Shown here: one piece after another, positions 27,283 to 35,766 of the stretch | Numbering within the stretch: the first letter of the stretch is position 1 | How the letters are laid out: each line of letters starts with the position of its first letter | From: JARYLZ01 sp964388275 | GTDB taxonomy: Bacteria > Bacteroidota > Ignavibacteria > SZUA-365 | Length of the DNA stretch: 64,000 nt | Direction of reading: 5' to 3' | NCBI GenBank assembly: GCA_964388275.1 | Contig: CAYLZD010000013.1 | Coordinates: forward strand, 29,732 to 93,731 | The notes under the pieces: model-generated | Database searches by the model: none | What the model was told of the DNA's origin: nothing | The model's input: only the letters and a program-made list of their open reading frames with translations | Translations under genes and position numbers: made by a program

Positions 27283-29844
27283 TCAGCGCACCTTGACAAC
27301 CAGCGCCGTCATGTCGTCGCGCTGTTCGGCGCCTTCGCTGTGCGATGCGACGGCCTGCAACAGCGAGTTTTTTATTACGGAGGCGGAGTAGCCGGATTTC
27401 GAGCGGAGCAGTTCCGCGAGACGCTCCAGTTCGAAGTGCTCGCCCCTGCGATTGACCGCTTCGCTTATTCCGTCGGTTACGAAAAGGAACACGTCCCCGC
27501 TCTGCAAAGCGAAGCTGTCCTCGGCCAGATGTTCGCCGAAGCGTGAACCATCGATGCCGATTCCGATTCCCTCCGGCCGGCGCAGCAGAACCTCGCCTCC
27601 GGCGGCGCGGTAGTGCAGCATCGGGAGGTGGCCGGCGCGGAGAAAGGCGACGGCGCCCTTGAGAAGGTCGATGCGCAGCGCGGAAAGCGTGACGTACGCC
27701 CTGCGTTCGATCTGCCCGAACAACTGGCTGTTCAGGCGCACAAGCAATTCCCAGGGCGAAGGATTATAGGAATCGATGGCGCGGATGATTCCCTGTATGC
27801 GGGATAGGTGCAGGGCGGCGGACATTCCCTTGCCGGAAACATCGCCCACGAGAAAGGTGATCGCGTCATGCCTCGCGAGAAAATCATAGAAATCGCCGCC
27901 GACTTCCGCCGCCGGCAGGGAAGCCGCCGAGACATCCAGGCCCGGGAAAGTCGGAAGTTCTTCCGGAAGTGTGCCGAGCTGAATACGGCGGGCGATTTCG
28001 AGTTCCCCTTTCAGGCGCTCCCTTTCGCGCTCGCTGTCGTAGAAATTCATCGTCACGAGCGCGTCGGAAACGTTGATCGCCAGACTGGAAAGCAGGTCGA
28101 TGTCGTCCCGCGTGAAGTTCGTGCCGCTGAGTTTTTCTCCCAGGATGAGCAGAACCTCCAGCCGCTTGTCGACGAACACCGGTGTCACTATCTCCACGCC
28201 GGTCCCCGCGAAAAGGGATCGGGCGCCGAGATTGTCGACCGGTTCCGGCCCGCCGCGCGCCGCCAGCGCGGCGGTCCAATCGCCCTCCGACTCGCATAGA
28301 GGCGCGCCCGCCTTGTCCAGCCCCAATCCACGAAAACTCTCCAGCACGAAACACTTCCCATGTTTGTAAGCGAAGCCGGCGCCCTTCAGATGCATCAGTC
28401 CAGGCAGGTCGTCGACCACCGCGCGGGCGAGGGAAGAGACGTCGGAATAGCGGGTGGACAGCCGGCTGAATTCGCTCAAAGCCCTGCGATAATCATACCC
28501 CGAACGGTAGAAACGGCGGTCCAGCATTTTAAGGCCATATACCCGGATTCTCCAGAGGGCTATCGCGAGGAGCACCGAGGCGATTATGGCGATGTTTTTT
28601 TCGACGCGCGCTCTTCTTTCGGCAGTCATCGAGGTCAGGTCCACTATTTGAACCGCAGTCCCTGTGACTTCCGGCACCGGGATGTTCCAGCCGCCGGTGG
28701 ATAGAATGCTCACAGTCCATCCGAACATCAGGAGAAGAGCGACGTTCAGCGCGCCCTTCAGCATGTGGTAATGAGAACTGGGACGCAATATCAGGTACAG
28801 ATCGAAAATCCGATGCCGGACTATGACCGCGAAAAGAAGCATCGGCACCGCCAGCATCCAGATCAGCACTCCCTGCCAGCCGGAGGACGCCTGTATAAAT
28901 CCAATGAGCGCGAGCATGAAGGCCGCCAGTATTCCGGCCGCTCGCACGAGGAGCATGACCGGCCCGCGTTCGGGATTGACCGGGAGCTTCAGTTTCAGGC
29001 CCAGGAGGAGTTCCACGGTCGCGATAATGAATGCGCTGCTGATGAATCCGATGAAGGGTGTGAACGGGAACAGCCCGAAAAAGACAAGCGACAGGCCGAG
29101 CCAGGGTATCAGGTAAAGAGCCGCAACCATCGCCCTGGGAAGGGGAACCGAGTAGCGCGGTTTCGGAAAGAGAAGGACCGTGTGATACATCGCGCCGAAA
29201 CCGAGTCCCCACGCGAGGCGGGACAGCGCCGGATGCAGGGAGTCCAGAAAATCGCGCGACTGCCAGGAAGGATAGTCGAACGCCGTGGCGAGAAAGAATC
29301 CCGTCAACAGCGTCGCCCAGCCGAACAGGCGCGCCACCGGATAGGCGGGCCGCCGCAATATGACGAAGGCGCTCAGCAGCATGAAGGCGCCTCCTGTCAG
29401 CACGAACACGAGTATGTACATTGGCAGGCCGTAATCCGCCAGCACGACCGCAAGCGTGAGCCGGCGCCCGCCGCGTTCCACCGTATAGGCGAGCTCGTTT
29501 CCCTCTGCGCCCGTGACGATGTAAACCATTGCGTCGTGCGCGTTCCGCACCTCGCGGCCGTTCACTGCGACAATCACGTCTCCGACCTCGAGCCCCGCCA
29601 TGTCGGATGCGCCGCCGGGGATTATCGAAATTATGCGGACACCGCGAGGATCATCCACGTAGATGTTCTCGTCGCTTACGACCGAGGCGAACCTCACGAT
29701 GTGTATGGTGGCGTAAGCGAGAAGCGGGAACATCACAGCCAGATATAGCCCTCGCGCTTGGAGGGGTTTGCTGTTGAGGTGTTCCGTTAACCTTGTTCCG
29801 GCCGCGGTTTCCCCGGTCGTGTATATGGGATCGGATTCGATCAT
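27283..29844 (-). CDS. Membrane PDZ-GAF-SpoIIE (PP2C-type) serine/threonine phosphatase
   Basis: An 853-residue signalling protein. One membrane helix (residues about 32-52) leads to a PDZ domain (IPGGASDMAGLEVGDVIVAV NGREV region, residues about 70-140), probably periplasmic. A block of about seven helices follows (residues about 145-420). Then come a GAF-like region (about 470-590, GAGFAYKHGKCFVLESF) and a linker (ERLKGELEIARRIQLGTLP). The C-terminal SpoIIE phosphatase has metal-binding residues in EVGGDFYDF, GDVSGKGMSAALHLS and FVTDGISEAVN. Such RsbU-like enzymes dephosphorylate anti-anti-sigma proteins. No STAS or anti-sigma partner is seen here. It lies 100 bp downstream of uvrB on the same strand. 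Confidence 0.9.
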   Translation of the reverse strand: MIESDPIYTTGETAAGTRLTEHLNSKPLQARGLYLAVMFPLLAYATIHIVRFASVVSDENIYVDDPRGVRIISIIPGGASDMAGLEVGDVIVAVNGREVRNAHDAMVYIVTGAEGNELAYTVERGGRRLTLAVVLADYGLPMYILVFVLTGGAFMLLSAFVILRRPAYPVARLFGWATLLTGFFLATAFDYPSWQSRDFLDSLHPALSRLAWGLGFGAMYHTVLLFPKPRYSVPLPRAMVAALYLIPWLGLSLVFFGLFPFTPFIGFISSAFIIATVELLLGLKLKLPVNPERGPVMLLVRAAGILAAFMLALIGFIQASSGWQGVLIWMLAVPMLLFAVIVRHRIFDLYLILRPSSHYHMLKGALNVALLLMFGWTVSILSTGGWNIPVPEVTGTAVQIVDLTSMTAERRARVEKNIAIIASVLLAIALWRIRVYGLKMLDRRFYRSGYDYRRALSEFSRLSTRYSDVSSLARAVVDDLPGLMHLKGAGFAYKHGKCFVLESFRGLGLDKAGAPLCESEGDWTAALAARGGPEPVDNLGARSLFAGTGVEIVTPVFVDKRLEVLLILGEKLSGTNFTRDDIDLLSSLAINVSDALVTMNFYDSERERERLKGELEIARRIQLGTLPEELPTFPGLDVSAASLPAAEVGGDFYDFLARHDAITFLVGDVSGKGMSAALHLSRIQGIIRAIDSYNPSPWELLVRLNSQLFGQIERRAYVTLSALRIDLLKGAVAFLRAGHLPMLHYRAAGGEVLLRRPEGIGIGIDGSRFGEHLAEDSFALQSGDVFLFVTDGISEAVNRRGEHFELERLAELLRSKSGYSASVIKNSLLQAVASHSEGAEQRDDMTALVVKVR

Positions 29845-29944
29845 CGAAAACGGAAACTACGGGATTTCCGGCCGTTCTTCAAGAAGCTGGGCGCGAGAAT
29901 CAGATTGTAAGGGCGTGACGCACATCGGCCCGGTATCCAGGCCG

Positions 29945-31960
29945 TCACATGTTCTCGATGCGCGAAATCTCATCCCGCAGCTGCGCCGCGCGCTCGAACT
30001 CCAGCTCTTTCGCCGCCTGGAGCATCTCTCCCCGCAATTGTTCGAGCAACTCCCCCTTCTGATCTTTCGTCATGTACCTCAACACGGGTTCGGCGACGAG
30101 GCGGGGTTTCTCCCTCGCTGCGCGCTTTTCATCGGAGCGCGCTTTCACGTCCGCAATAGCCGTGGCGCGCAGGATTTCCTCCATCGACTTGCGTATGGTC
30201 TGCGGATTGATGTTGTTCGCCGTGTTGTATTCGCTCTGCATGGCGCGGCGTCTCGCGGTCTCGTTCAGCACTCTCCGCATGGAATCCGTGACGCGATCGG
30301 CGTAAAGAATGACGGCGCCGTCCACGTTGCGGGCCGTTCTGCCGGCGATCTGCATGATGGCGGATTCGCTCCGCAGAAACCCCTCCTTGTCGGCGTCGAG
30401 TATGGCCACCAGTGAAACTTCCGGAAGATCAAGTCCTTCCCTGAGAAGGTTGACGCCCACCAGCACGTCGAAATTGCCCAGACGCAGATCGCGCAGTATT
30501 TCGACGCGCTCGAGCGATTCGATGTCGGAATGCATGTAGCGCACGCGGATGCCGATGTTTTCGAGATACTCGGTGAGGTCCTCCGACATTCGCTTCGTGA
30601 GCGTGGTGACCAGCACGCGGTCGCCCCGCGCCGCGCGGTCTCGTATCTCCGCGATGAGATCGTCGATCTGGTTTCTCACGGGCCTGACCGACATGGGAGG
30701 ATCGAGCAGACCGGTCGGACGAATTATCTGTTCGACGATGACTCCCCCGCATTTCTCGAGCTCGTACTTCGCGGGTGTGGCGCTCACGAAGATGCAGCGG
30801 TGTATCATTGACTCGAATTCGTCGAATTTCAACGGCCGGTTGTCGAGGGCCGATGGGAGCCGGAATCCGTGTTCCACCAGCGTCTGCTTGCGCATGCGGT
30901 CGCCGTTGTACATGGCCCTTATCTGCGGGAGGGTCTGATGCGACTCGTCGATAACGAGGAGAAAGTCCTTTGGGAAATAGTCCAGAAGGCATTCCGGCCT
31001 TTCTCCGGGATCTCGACCGGCCAGATGGCGAGAGTAGTTTTCAATGCCCGAGCAGTACCCGATTTCTTTCATCATTTCGAGGTCGTAGCGCGTGCGCTGT
31101 TCGAGGCGCTGCGCCTCCAGCAGCTTGCCGCAGCCGCGGAAATAGGAGAGCCGCTGCTCCAGTTCTTCCTCTATGCCGACCACGGCTTGCTTGAGCTGTT
31201 CCGGGGAGGTGATGAAATGTTTCGCCGGATATATAACGGCGCTCCCGACCTTTTCCCTGACTTTCCCTGTTATCCGGTCTACCAGCGATATCGCCTCTAT
31301 CTCGTCGCCGAAAAATTCCACGCGCACGGTTTCTTCATCCTCGTAGGCGGGAATGATCTCCACCACATCTCCGCGCACTCTGAAGGTCCCACGTGTGAAA
31401 TCGATGTCGTTGCGCACGTAATGTATGTCGGTCAGCGCCCGCAGGAAGTCGTTTCGTTCCACGGTGTCGCCCTTGCGGACCACGGCTATCCTGTCGGCGT
31501 ATTGTTCCTTGGAGCCGATGCCGTAGATGCATGACACCGAAGCGACGACTATGACGTCGGAACGGCCGTCGATCAGCGCGCTGGTGGCTTTCAGGCGCAG
31601 CCGGTCGATTTCGTCGTTGATCGACATGTCTTTTTCGATGTAAGTATCGGTGGAGGGGATATACGCTTCGGGCTGATAGTAATCGTAATACGAAATGAAA
31701 AATTCCACCGCATTGTCGGGAAAGAAGGTCTTCAGCTCTCCGTACAGTTGCGCAGCTAACGTCTTGTTGTGTGATATGACGAGGGCGGGCTTTCCGTATC
31801 CGGCGAGCACATTCGAGACGGTGAAAGTTTTGCCGCTTCCGGTCACTCCGAGCAGGGTCTGGAACGCGTCGCCCCGTTCCAGTCCTTCTGCGAGCTGCCT
31901 GATGGCTTCCGGCTGATCGCCGGTGGGAACATAATCCGAGACCAGTTTGAACTTTTTCAT
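29945..31960 (-). CDS. uvrB: Excinuclease ABC subunit B
   Basis: The nucleotide-excision-repair helicase-like subunit, 671 residues, the family length. Walker A is GVTGSGKT; the beta-hairpin region has YYDYYQPEAYIPSTDTYIEK; helicase motifs include VIDESHQT, FVSATPAKYE, GVNLLREGLDLPEVSL and QIAGRTARN. The C-terminal UVR domain (KELEFERAAQLRDEISRIE), which contacts UvrC, is complete. The open frame extends 19 codons upstream, but the ATG at 31960 (MKKFKLVSDYVPTGDQPEAI) matches the family N-terminus. I see no LexA-type box upstream. It is followed by the phosphatase gene. Confidence 0.98.
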   Translation of the reverse strand: MKKFKLVSDYVPTGDQPEAIRQLAEGLERGDAFQTLLGVTGSGKTFTVSNVLAGYGKPALVISHNKTLAAQLYGELKTFFPDNAVEFFISYYDYYQPEAYIPSTDTYIEKDMSINDEIDRLRLKATSALIDGRSDVIVVASVSCIYGIGSKEQYADRIAVVRKGDTVERNDFLRALTDIHYVRNDIDFTRGTFRVRGDVVEIIPAYEDEETVRVEFFGDEIEAISLVDRITGKVREKVGSAVIYPAKHFITSPEQLKQAVVGIEEELEQRLSYFRGCGKLLEAQRLEQRTRYDLEMMKEIGYCSGIENYSRHLAGRDPGERPECLLDYFPKDFLLVIDESHQTLPQIRAMYNGDRMRKQTLVEHGFRLPSALDNRPLKFDEFESMIHRCIFVSATPAKYELEKCGGVIVEQIIRPTGLLDPPMSVRPVRNQIDDLIAEIRDRAARGDRVLVTTLTKRMSEDLTEYLENIGIRVRYMHSDIESLERVEILRDLRLGNFDVLVGVNLLREGLDLPEVSLVAILDADKEGFLRSESAIMQIAGRTARNVDGAVILYADRVTDSMRRVLNETARRRAMQSEYNTANNINPQTIRKSMEEILRATAIADVKARSDEKRAAREKPRLVAEPVLRYMTKDQKGELLEQLRGEMLQAAKELEFERAAQLRDEISRIENM

Positions 31961-32107
31961 TGCAAATATCGCGAAAAGAGTATTTCCAAAATGTAAAAAT
32001 ACGAAAAGCGGCAACACCGTCGAAGCTCATTGTCGAATTGTGACGGATCGCCGGATCCGAAGGACGATCGGCTGCGCATTCGGTGGATATTTGTGCTTGC
32101 CGGTAAA

Positions 32108-32124
32108 ATGTAATAACTTTACAT
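32108..32124. promoter_or_regulatory. A+T-rich inverted repeat between uvrB and the helicase gene
   Basis: ATGTAA at 32108-32113 and TTACAT at 32119-32124, separated by five bases, in the 269-bp divergent gap. It could be an operator or part of a promoter for either gene; no protein can be assigned. The rest of the gap shows nothing I can support. Confidence 0.35.
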
Positions 32125-32229
32125 GATATATGTTTTTACACTGCGCTGCATATTTGTCGTATGCGTCCACGGATCCGATCGCGAGAGCATGTCAGCGGAT
32201 CAAATCCGTCGGGAGGCGGATAAAATACT

Positions 32230-33735
32230 ATGTCCGAACAGCAGATTTCATACAAGCCGGCGCCGGCTGAAGGGCAGTCCGATTCCTGCGCGGAGATCGA
32301 GCGCGAAGCCGCCGATGCGGGAGGCGTCTTCCGGCCTTTCGTTTTCGATGATCTTTCGGCGGAACTCCGGTCCGCCGTCGACCGCGTCGGGTGGAGCGTT
32401 CCGACGCCCGCCCAGGCGGGCGCGATTCCCCGCCTGCTGAGCGGACGGGATCTCATCGTCCAGGCAAAAACCGGAAGCGGTAAAACGGGCGCATATCTTC
32501 TCCCGGCGCTCCGCTCGATTAACAAGGAACTGCCGTGGGCGCAAGCACTGGTACTCGTTCCAACACGAGAGCTTGCCCGGCAAGTGCATGCGGTGTTCAT
32601 GCAGTTGACCTCGGGCACGGGCATCCGGGGCGCCTTGCTCTACGGCGGAGTGGGCTACGCCGATCAGAACCGGGATCTCCGTGAAGGCGCGCAGGTGGTG
32701 ATAGGCACACCGGGCCGCATACTCGATCATATCCATCGCGGCACATTCACGGTGCAAAGGATCTCGCTCCTGGTTCTGGATGAAGCCGACGAGCTGTTGT
32801 CGATGGGTTTCTATCCCGACCTCAGACGGCTTCGTTCGCAGCTGCCTGCAGACAGACAGACCTGCCTGCTGTCCGCCACCATCCCTTATCATGTGGAACA
32901 GCTCGCGAAATCGTTTCTCAGGGATCCGGACAGATTGATTCTCAGCATGGGCGAAGAGGTTGTCTCGACACTGGAGCATTTCTATTACGTGGTCCCTCCT
33001 CTGCAGAAGGACAGGATGCTGATACGCCTTCTCGAGATGGAGAATCCGGATGCCGCTCTGATATTCTGCAATACCAAGCGCGAAGTGGAATATGTGGCCC
33101 AGGTGTTGAAGAACAACGGCTACGACGCGATGCATCTCACCGGTGACGTATCCCAAAATACGCGCGAGAAGACGGTAAAGCAGATGCATGAAGGCGCGCT
33201 GCGTTTCATCGTAGCCACCGATGTGCTGGCCCGCGGCATTGACATCAGCGATTTGAGCCATGTGTTCGTGTACAACATACCGGAGCAGGTCGCCGTTTAT
33301 GTGCATCGCTCGGGACGGACGGCCCGCGCCGGCAAAACCGGGATTGCGATCACGCTGTGCGAAGACATTGAGGAAAAGAGACTGCTCGGCATAGCCCGGC
33401 AGTACCATTTCAGCATCATGAAGCGGCCGTTGCCTTCGGCCGAGGACGCGGCGGAGAAAATCGCGGAGCGCCTGCTCGTCCGTTTGGAGTCCGAAATGCT
33501 GTCGCTCGGTCTGATGGACCGCGAGAGACTGAATCGGTACCTGGATCTTGTCGATTCCCTGTCAGCTAACGAGGAAGGCAGGCAGCTCACGGCCATGCTC
33601 CTCGATCGGGTATATATGCAGGGATTGCAACAACCTCTTTTTACGCCTGATTCCGGCGCCGGAAAAACCAGGGCATCCGCGGGTTCGGGTGAAAGCAAAC
33701 GGCGCGGGCGCGGAAAACGTCGTCCGTCCGGATGA
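32230..33735 (+). CDS. DEAD-box ATP-dependent RNA helicase
   Basis: A 501-residue helicase. The Q-motif region is GWSVPTPAQAGAI; motif I AKTGSGKT; Ia PTRELARQ; Ib GTPGR; II DEAD in VLDEADELLSMGF; III SAT; IV ALIFCNTKREVEYV; V ATDVLARGIDI; VI HRSGRTARAGKTG. An acidic N-terminal extension of about 35 residues precedes the core. The C-terminal 110 residues have no RNA-binding domain I recognise and end in a basic tail (KRRGRGKRRPSG) that may bind RNA. It resembles the CshA/RhlE/DeaD group, which works in ribosome assembly and RNA decay. It converges with clpX, 18 bp away. Confidence 0.95.
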   Translation: MSEQQISYKPAPAEGQSDSCAEIEREAADAGGVFRPFVFDDLSAELRSAVDRVGWSVPTPAQAGAIPRLLSGRDLIVQAKTGSGKTGAYLLPALRSINKELPWAQALVLVPTRELARQVHAVFMQLTSGTGIRGALLYGGVGYADQNRDLREGAQVVIGTPGRILDHIHRGTFTVQRISLLVLDEADELLSMGFYPDLRRLRSQLPADRQTCLLSATIPYHVEQLAKSFLRDPDRLILSMGEEVVSTLEHFYYVVPPLQKDRMLIRLLEMENPDAALIFCNTKREVEYVAQVLKNNGYDAMHLTGDVSQNTREKTVKQMHEGALRFIVATDVLARGIDISDLSHVFVYNIPEQVAVYVHRSGRTARAGKTGIAITLCEDIEEKRLLGIARQYHFSIMKRPLPSAEDAAEKIAERLLVRLESEMLSLGLMDRERLNRYLDLVDSLSANEEGRQLTAMLLDRVYMQGLQQPLFTPDSGAGKTRASAGSGESKRRGRGKRRPSG

Positions 33736-33753
33736 CGCCGCAAACGCGCGCGT

Positions 33754-34998
33754 TCACGCCTGCTGTTTTTGCTCCCTGAAAGTGTAGACCGGCTCGGCGC
33801 CGCTTTCGACGGTCTCGCGTGTTATATAACAGCGCGACACGTTCCGGAGTGACGGCAGGGAGTACATGATGTCCGTCATGATCCTCTCGGTGATGGACCG
33901 GAGCGCCCTGGCGCCGGTTCCGCGCTCCATCGCGCGGTCGACGATAAGTTCGAGCGCGGCATCCTCGAATTCGAGAGAAACGTCCTCCATCCAGAACAGT
34001 TTTTTGTACTGCTTAATCAGAGCGTTCTTCGGTTTTGTCAGTATCGCGAGCAATCCATCACGCGTGATGGGATGCAGGGCCGAGACCACTGGAAGGCGGC
34101 CTATCAATTCCGGGATCAATCCGAAGGAGAGCAAATCGTCCGGTTCCGCGTATGCAAGAAGGGCGTCTCGATCATCGGCGTGAGCGGCGGTATCGGCGCC
34201 GAAGCCCAGGGGATTCTTTCCGATGCGGCGCGCCACGATTGTTTCGAGTCCCTCGAAAGCGCCTCCGCAGATGAAAAGGATGTCCTGCGTGTTGATGTTG
34301 ATCAGCGGCTGTTCCGGATGTTTCCTTCCGCCTTTCGGTGGCACTCCGATTGACGCGCCCTCGAGAATTTTCAACAGCGCCTGCTGTACGCCCTCGCCCG
34401 ACACGTCGCGGGTGATGGAGACGTTCTGGCTTTTGCGCGCTATCTTGTCTATCTCGTCAATGTAGACGATGCCGCGTTCAGCGCGTTCCACACTGAAGTC
34501 GGCGTTCTGAAGCAGGTGCACGAGAATCGTCTCCACGTCGTCGCCCACGTATCCAGCCTCCGTGAGGGTTGTGGCGTCGGCTATGGAAAACGGCACGTCG
34601 AGTATCCGGGCGAGAGTCCTCGCGAGAAGGGTCTTGCCGGTGCCGGTCCGTCCGATGAGGAGCACGTTGCTTTTTTCGATTTCAACGTCGTCTCCCGGAA
34701 GCTGTTTCGCGTCAAGGCGCTTGTAATGATTGTAGACGGCAACCGCGAGCGAGCGCTTGGCCTCCTCCTGTCCGATAACATATTCATCCAGAGCTTTCTT
34801 TATTTGCGGCGGGGATATAAAGCGTTTATGCTTTTTACGCTTTGTCGATACGGCGGCCGTATTGCTTTTCAGTATGTCGACGGACTTCAATACGCAGGTG
34901 TTGCATATGTAGGCGTCCGGTCCCGCGATGATGCTGTCGACCTCCTTGGATGATTTTCCGCAGAACGAACACCTGATGTCCGTGTCTTTATAGCTCAT
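33754..34998 (-). CDS. clpX: ATP-dependent Clp protease ATP-binding subunit ClpX
   Basis: A 414-residue AAA+ unfoldase. The N-terminal zinc-binding domain has Cys10, Cys13, Cys32 and Cys35 (CSFC ... CNTC). The ATPase core has YVIGQEEAKRSLAVAVYNHY, Walker A IGRTGTGKT, the pore-1 loop GYVGDDVE, Walker B IVYIDEIDKIA, sensor RDVSGEGVQQALLKILEG, and GRLPVVSALHPI, where family members have an arginine finger. It feeds substrates to ClpP, which is not in the window. It is transcribed toward the helicase gene, and the HTH/AT-hook gene lies upstream on the same strand. Confidence 0.97.
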   Translation of the reverse strand: MSYKDTDIRCSFCGKSSKEVDSIIAGPDAYICNTCVLKSVDILKSNTAAVSTKRKKHKRFISPPQIKKALDEYVIGQEEAKRSLAVAVYNHYKRLDAKQLPGDDVEIEKSNVLLIGRTGTGKTLLARTLARILDVPFSIADATTLTEAGYVGDDVETILVHLLQNADFSVERAERGIVYIDEIDKIARKSQNVSITRDVSGEGVQQALLKILEGASIGVPPKGGRKHPEQPLININTQDILFICGGAFEGLETIVARRIGKNPLGFGADTAAHADDRDALLAYAEPDDLLSFGLIPELIGRLPVVSALHPITRDGLLAILTKPKNALIKQYKKLFWMEDVSLEFEDAALELIVDRAMERGTGARALRSITERIMTDIMYSLPSLRNVSRCYITRETVESGAEPVYTFREQKQQA

Positions 34999-35030
34999 TA
35001 ATCGCTGTCCCGTGTGATATTATCAGAACC

Positions 35031-35061
35031 GGGCCGGCCGAGCGCGCTGGCCGGCCGGCCC
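35031..35061 (-). terminator. Probable transcription-terminator hairpin
   Basis: A perfect 9-bp stem of GGGCCGGCC (35031-35039) with its complement at 35053-35061 and a 13-base loop, 16 bp past the stop of the HTH/AT-hook gene. There is no T tract after it on the minus strand, so it may be a weak terminator or an RNA 3'-end stabiliser. Confidence 0.45.
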
Positions 35062-35076
35062 GTTGAATTCGATATA

Positions 35077-35616
35077 TTATTTTTTCAGCAGGCGGAGATA
35101 TTCGGCTTCGACCCTCTGCAAGCCGCGCAGATACTGGAGCCGCGCTTCCACCGAGTGGATTTCATCGGCAAGGCGGGCGCCGAGCAGCACCGCGCCGTGA
35201 GGCGCCGGCGCCGGTTGCACCGGGGCGCCGATTTCCTTCTTCGGCGGCCGGCCGCGACGAGTCTGCTTCTTGACGGCGGGCTTCCTCTCCCGCGCCTTCT
35301 CCTGTTTCGAGCTCTTCACCGGCGCTTTCGCGGCTTTTTTCCCGCGAGCCGCCTTCGTCCCCGGTTTCAGTCCCTTCGGCGTCGCTGCGTCCGGTTTTAC
35401 GGCGACGGCTGTCGCGGAACTTCCCGAAGCGGGCTTGAACGACGCGTCGAATTTTCTGAAACGTTCGGCGACGTCGGCGGTTATGCGCTTGGACTTGCCG
35501 CCCTTGATATTCCGCAGCGTGATATAATTGACTCCGCTTTTCAAGGCGATCTGTCTGAGCGAGATATGCTTCGTCAGCGCCTTGATTCGATTCTGGATAT
35601 CCTGAATCGATTCCAT
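35077..35616 (-). CDS. HTH plus AT-hook basic DNA-binding protein
   Basis: A 179-residue protein. The first 50 residues form a helix-turn-helix of Cro/XRE type (ISLRQIALKSGVNYITLRNI KGGKSKRIT region). Residues about 65-125 are a low-complexity Ala/Lys/Pro/Arg stretch (GTKAARGKKAAKAPVKS, RKPAVKKQTRRGRPPKKE) including an AT-hook-like RGRPPK. The last 45 residues are a helical, coiled-coil-like segment rich in Glu/Arg/Leu (IHSVEARLQYLRGLQRVEAE). The overall pI must be very high. AAGGAGGAACAA precedes the ATG, a strong ribosome site. Likely a nucleoid-associated protein or a regulator with a DNA-wrapping tail; no exact family recognised. Confidence 0.82.
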   Translation of the reverse strand: MESIQDIQNRIKALTKHISLRQIALKSGVNYITLRNIKGGKSKRITADVAERFRKFDASFKPASGSSATAVAVKPDAATPKGLKPGTKAARGKKAAKAPVKSSKQEKARERKPAVKKQTRRGRPPKKEIGAPVQPAPAPHGAVLLGARLADEIHSVEARLQYLRGLQRVEAEYLRLLKK

Positions 35617-35659
35617 TTGTTCCTCCTTGTGAGATTGTGTGGTGGCATATTATGGATAT

Positions 35660-35688
35660 AATATACCATGCAAATGATATGGAAGCAA
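35660..35688 (-). promoter_or_regulatory. Sigma-70-like promoter for the HTH/AT-hook gene
   Basis: On the minus strand TTGCTT (35688-35683), 17 bases, then TATATT (35665-35660), in an A+T-rich patch 44 bp before the start codon of the HTH/AT-hook gene. Spacing is ideal and both hexamers match four or more consensus positions. Confidence 0.6.
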
Positions 35689-35766
35689 TTATATAATATT
35701 GTTCCGGCCGCGATCGGCTCTCCGGCCGGGCTCGTCATCCGCCTTGATCGGCGGCTGAACGGCGGT

